Below, in pieces: positions 61,390 to 64,000 of a stretch of DNA of 64,000 bases (its first letter is position 1; the number at the start of each line of letters is the position of its first letter). Origin of the DNA: an uncultured Dehalococcoidia bacterium. GTDB taxonomy: Bacteria > Chloroflexota > Dehalococcoidia > Lucifugimonadales > Lucifugimonadaceae. Position numbers and translations under genes: made by a program. Below the pieces are notes generated by a model, which worked only from the letters and a program-made list of their open reading frames with translations, had not been told where the DNA came from and searched no databases. The stretch covers positions 372,001 to 436,000 of the forward strand of contig OX638325.1 in NCBI GenBank assembly GCA_951812795.1, in the 5' to 3' direction.

Positions 61390-63597
61390 GTGATACCCCG
61401 CTACTCAAGACCCGAAATGAGCCGAATATGGTCTGAAGACCATCAGTTCGACCTATGGCTTCGAGTCGAAGTCGCGGCCTGTGAGGCATGGTCGAAACTC
61501 GGCGTGATCGACGAAGCTGACATGTCGAAGATTCGCCACGCCAGTTTCTCACGCGCAGAGTACGATCGCCAGTTCGAGGAAACTCGGCACGATCTAGTTT
61601 CATTCACTCGCGCCGTCGCTACGTCCCTAGGCGAAGAAGGACGTTGGATACATCACGGCCTAACGTCTAACGATGTCAAAGACACCGCCCTAGCGATGCA
61701 GCTGTCCGACTCGACCGCGCTGATCCTGTCGGGCATCGACGCACTGATGTCGGCGCTTGCGTCCCGTGCAGTTGAGTTCAAGCACACCCTTTGCATGGGT
61801 AGGTCGCACGGCATTCATGCCGAACCGATGTCTTTCGGCCTCAAACTTGCGCTGTGGTGGTCCGAGATGCGACGCAATCGCGAACGCGTTGTGGCTATGC
61901 GGAATCGCGTCTCAGTCGGCATGTTGTCAGGCCCCGTCGGGACATTCGCGGGCATTCCAATCGAGATCGAGAACCACGTCTGCGCTCAGTTAGGCCTTAA
62001 ACCGGCCGAAGTCTCAAACCAGGTCATCCAACGTGATCGCCATGCCGAATACCTTCAGGTACTGGCGCTGGTAGCCTCAACGCTAGACAAGATGGCTACC
62101 GAGATACGAGCGCTCCAACGCACCGAGATCAGTGAGGTCGAGGAGCCGTTTGGCAGACCGGGCTACGTTAGCAAGGGTTCATCGTCGATGCCGCACAAGC
62201 GAAACCCAGAGCTTTCCGAACGCATCTGCGGCTTGGCACGCGTAATCCGCTCGAACTCCATCGTCGGACTTGAAAACGTTGCTCTCTGGCATGAACGAGA
62301 TATTTCCCACTCATCGGCCGAACGCGTCGTCCTGGCCGATTCGTCGCTTGCCCTCGACTACATCTTGGACCTCATGTCCGGCATCATCGCTCACATGACA
62401 GTGAAGCCCGATCGGATGCGTCGCAACATGGAGATGACGCACGGCCTCGTATTCTCACCTCGCGTGATGCTCGCGTTAGTCGAAGCTGGTGTAGAACGTG
62501 GCGAGGCTTATGACGCGGTTCAGCGCGCCGCGATGCAGTCTCTCGACCAAGAAACCGACTTCCAATCGATCATCAGCGGAGATCCGATCGTCTGTCAGCA
62601 TATTGACGGCTCTTCGCTCGCCGACCTCTTCGACTATAGCTACTTCATCGAGCAGGTTGACCAGATATTCGACCGTCTCGGCATCGAATTGAACGTGTCG
62701 GAAACGGTGTTGTCCACCTACCTGCCCGGGCTCGTACATCGCGGCAAGGTGCGCGACACCTACCACGTGTCCGACGGCGTACTCATGATGATCGCCACTG
62801 ACCGCATCTCTGCCTTCGATGTCATCATGGACGATCCGATACCGCAAAAAGGTGTCCTGCTAGCGCAGATGTCAGCGTTCTGGTTCCGCAACGTCATCGG
62901 CGACATCGTTGACAACCACATGATCGCAATAGTGAGTGAATCTGATCTCGAACGGAGTGGCGCGCTCACTTACCTCCCCCCTGAGTGGAACGATCGCGCG
63001 ATGTTGATCCGAGAAGCAGACCGCATCGACATGGAGTGTGTTGTGCGTGGCTACCTCGCTGGAGCCGGATGGGCCGAATATGAAACTCACGGCACGCTCA
63101 ACGGCGCCGAACTGCCCGCAGGACTCCGCCCTGCCGAGAAATTGCCCGAACCGATGTTCACGCCTTCAACTAAAGCCGAAGAGGGACACGATCTGCCGTT
63201 AACTGAAGCGGAAGCGATCGATCTCGTCGGAGCGGAGCTGTTCCAGAAACTCAAACGCGTGAGCATCGAGATCTATAAACGGGCCCATCAACACGCTGCC
63301 GATCGTGGCATGATTCTGGTGGACACAAAATTCGAATTCGGATTCGTCGACGGCAACCTGACGCTTATCGATGAGGTTTTGACCCCCGATTCGAGCCGCT
63401 TCTGGGATGCGGAAGATTGGAAACCTGGAGCATTCCCCCCAGCGTATGACAAGCAACACCTCCGCGAGTGGCTCATCGAGAGTGGTTGGAAGCGAGAACC
63501 ACCACCGCCCAAGGTTCCAAGCGAAGTCCTGGACATGACACGGCAACGCTACATCTCCGCTTACGAGCGGTTGACCGGCTCAACATTCCAATCGTGA
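61390..63597 (+). CDS. purB-purC: Fusion of adenylosuccinate lyase (PurB) and SAICAR synthetase (PurC)
   Basis: A 735-residue bifunctional protein. Residues 1 to about 430 are adenylosuccinate lyase: RYSRPEMSRIWSEDHQFDLW, HHGLTSNDVKDTALAMQL, GRSHGIHAEPMSFGLKLALW and the fumarase/aspartase signature GSSSMPHKRNPELSERICG. Residues from about 438 are SAICAR synthetase: LPGLVHRGKVRDTYHVSDG, VLMMIATDRISAFDVIMDD, CVVRGYLAGAGWAEYETHG and DLPLTEAEAIDLVGAEL. PurC makes SAICAR and PurB then cleaves it, so consecutive steps are joined. No stop or frameshift separates the parts. GTG 61390 is the start. Confidence 0.95.
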   Translation: MIPRYSRPEMSRIWSEDHQFDLWLRVEVAACEAWSKLGVIDEADMSKIRHASFSRAEYDRQFEETRHDLVSFTRAVATSLGEEGRWIHHGLTSNDVKDTALAMQLSDSTALILSGIDALMSALASRAVEFKHTLCMGRSHGIHAEPMSFGLKLALWWSEMRRNRERVVAMRNRVSVGMLSGPVGTFAGIPIEIENHVCAQLGLKPAEVSNQVIQRDRHAEYLQVLALVASTLDKMATEIRALQRTEISEVEEPFGRPGYVSKGSSSMPHKRNPELSERICGLARVIRSNSIVGLENVALWHERDISHSSAERVVLADSSLALDYILDLMSGIIAHMTVKPDRMRRNMEMTHGLVFSPRVMLALVEAGVERGEAYDAVQRAAMQSLDQETDFQSIISGDPIVCQHIDGSSLADLFDYSYFIEQVDQIFDRLGIELNVSETVLSTYLPGLVHRGKVRDTYHVSDGVLMMIATDRISAFDVIMDDPIPQKGVLLAQMSAFWFRNVIGDIVDNHMIAIVSESDLERSGALTYLPPEWNDRAMLIREADRIDMECVVRGYLAGAGWAEYETHGTLNGAELPAGLRPAEKLPEPMFTPSTKAEEGHDLPLTEAEAIDLVGAELFQKLKRVSIEIYKRAHQHAADRGMILVDTKFEFGFVDGNLTLIDEVLTPDSSRFWDAEDWKPGAFPPAYDKQHLREWLIESGWKREPPPPKVPSEVLDMTRQRYISAYERLTGSTFQS

Positions 63598-63635
63598 ACC
63601 ACCGTATCCTAACCGTGAAATAGAATCGTGGATTG

Positions 63636-64000
63636 ATGACCCAGTCAAGTGACAGAGTAGCCACCACCCGCCCCGAGCATCGCCGCGGCATGACCCGCTC
63701 GCAGGTTCGAGAAGAACGACGAGCACGCAGCAATCGCCGCAAGCGACGGAAACGAACCGTCCTCATTGGTCTCGGTTCAGTTTTTGCGGTCATCATAATC
63801 TTCGCCCTGGTATTTCAACAAGGTTTCGTTTCTCGCGACCAACAACTCGCCGGCGAACGGGGACCATACAACGCCGGGGGACCCGTTCCCCAAGACCCCG
63901 ACGATGGTCGCGCTCACGTCCCTGACTCAATCGTTCCCGAAACTCGCTACAGCATCTATCCACCAACATCCGGCCCGCATTGGAACACGCTTGGCAGCCA
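63636..64000 (+). CDS. DUF3105 membrane protein, C-terminus off the right edge
   Basis: Partial protein, about 121 residues seen. A very basic N-terminus (VREERRARSNRRKRRKR) precedes one membrane span (TVLIGLGSVFAVIIIFALVF). The extracytoplasmic part contains RYSIYPPTSGPHWNT, the DUF3105 signature (Y-x-PPTSGPHW), and a loop rich in Gly and Pro. The family has no known function. It follows purB-purC by 38 bases on the same strand. Start ATG 63636. Confidence 0.8.
   Translation, partial: MTQSSDRVATTRPEHRRGMTRSQVREERRARSNRRKRRKRTVLIGLGSVFAVIIIFALVFQQGFVSRDQQLAGERGPYNAGGPVPQDPDDGRAHVPDSIVPETRYSIYPPTSGPHWNTLGS

Overview
The window looks like chromosomal DNA of an uncultured free-living heterotrophic bacterium, most likely a marine Chloroflexota of the SAR202/Dehalococcoidia type. 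This placement is inference from gene content: many oxidoreductases and HpcH/HpaI aldolases in tandem copies, a three-subunit glycolate oxidase, DapL-type lysine synthesis and numerous short palindromic intergenic repeats. No rRNA or tRNA gene was found, so it is not proven.

Layout. 0-7.7 kb: the N-terminal part of the primary sigma factor, a zinc dehydrogenase, an aminotransferase, divergent fbp/fba central-carbon genes and an M20 amidohydrolase. 7.8-8.3 kb: a decayed DUF2442/DUF4160 pair. 8.3-24.5 kb: catabolic genes, namely two tandem SDRs, a class V aminotransferase, GlcE/GlcF and later GlcD, three aldo/keto reductases with a GIY-YIG gene among them, a Gfo/Idh dehydrogenase, two YbjQ proteins and two HpcH/HpaI aldolases. 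24.6-28.3 kb: a Schlafen-type pseudogene, three tandem histidine phosphatases and a nuclease gene interrupted by two amber codons. 28.3-36.3 kb: three tandem zinc dehydrogenases, an Ldh2-type dehydrogenase and three tandem HpcH/HpaI aldolases. 36.5-44.6 kb: two exported unknowns, an orphan MazE-like protein and a polar amino acid ABC transporter with two stalked binding proteins, two permeases (one with an extra extracytoplasmic domain) and an ATPase. 44.6-48.4 kb: repeat islands, a DUF559 remnant, a radical SAM protein and smpB. 48.4-64 kb: housekeeping genes, with ctpA, hflX, dapL-dapF-miaA-tpiA, pgk, a prenyl-synthase-like gene and tsaC on the minus strand, and guaA-purD-purB/purC on the plus strand.

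How it works together. GlcDEF would oxidise glycolate or related 2-hydroxy acids to 2-oxo acids, the nearby class V aminotransferase could aminate glyoxylate, and the aldolases, SDRs, AKRs and zinc dehydrogenases point to breakdown of varied carbonyl, hydroxy-acid and sugar-like compounds. The most unusual signals are: a nuclease gene with two in-frame TAGs, an AKR whose only well-placed start is AUU, a DapF with both catalytic cysteines replaced by serine, SDRs with TxxxR in place of YxxxK, a prenyl synthase with altered metal-binding aspartates, a permease with an embedded beta-sandwich-like domain, a PurB-PurC fusion, and composite repeat islands almost confined to 33-48.4 kb, one of which supplies a ribosome binding site.
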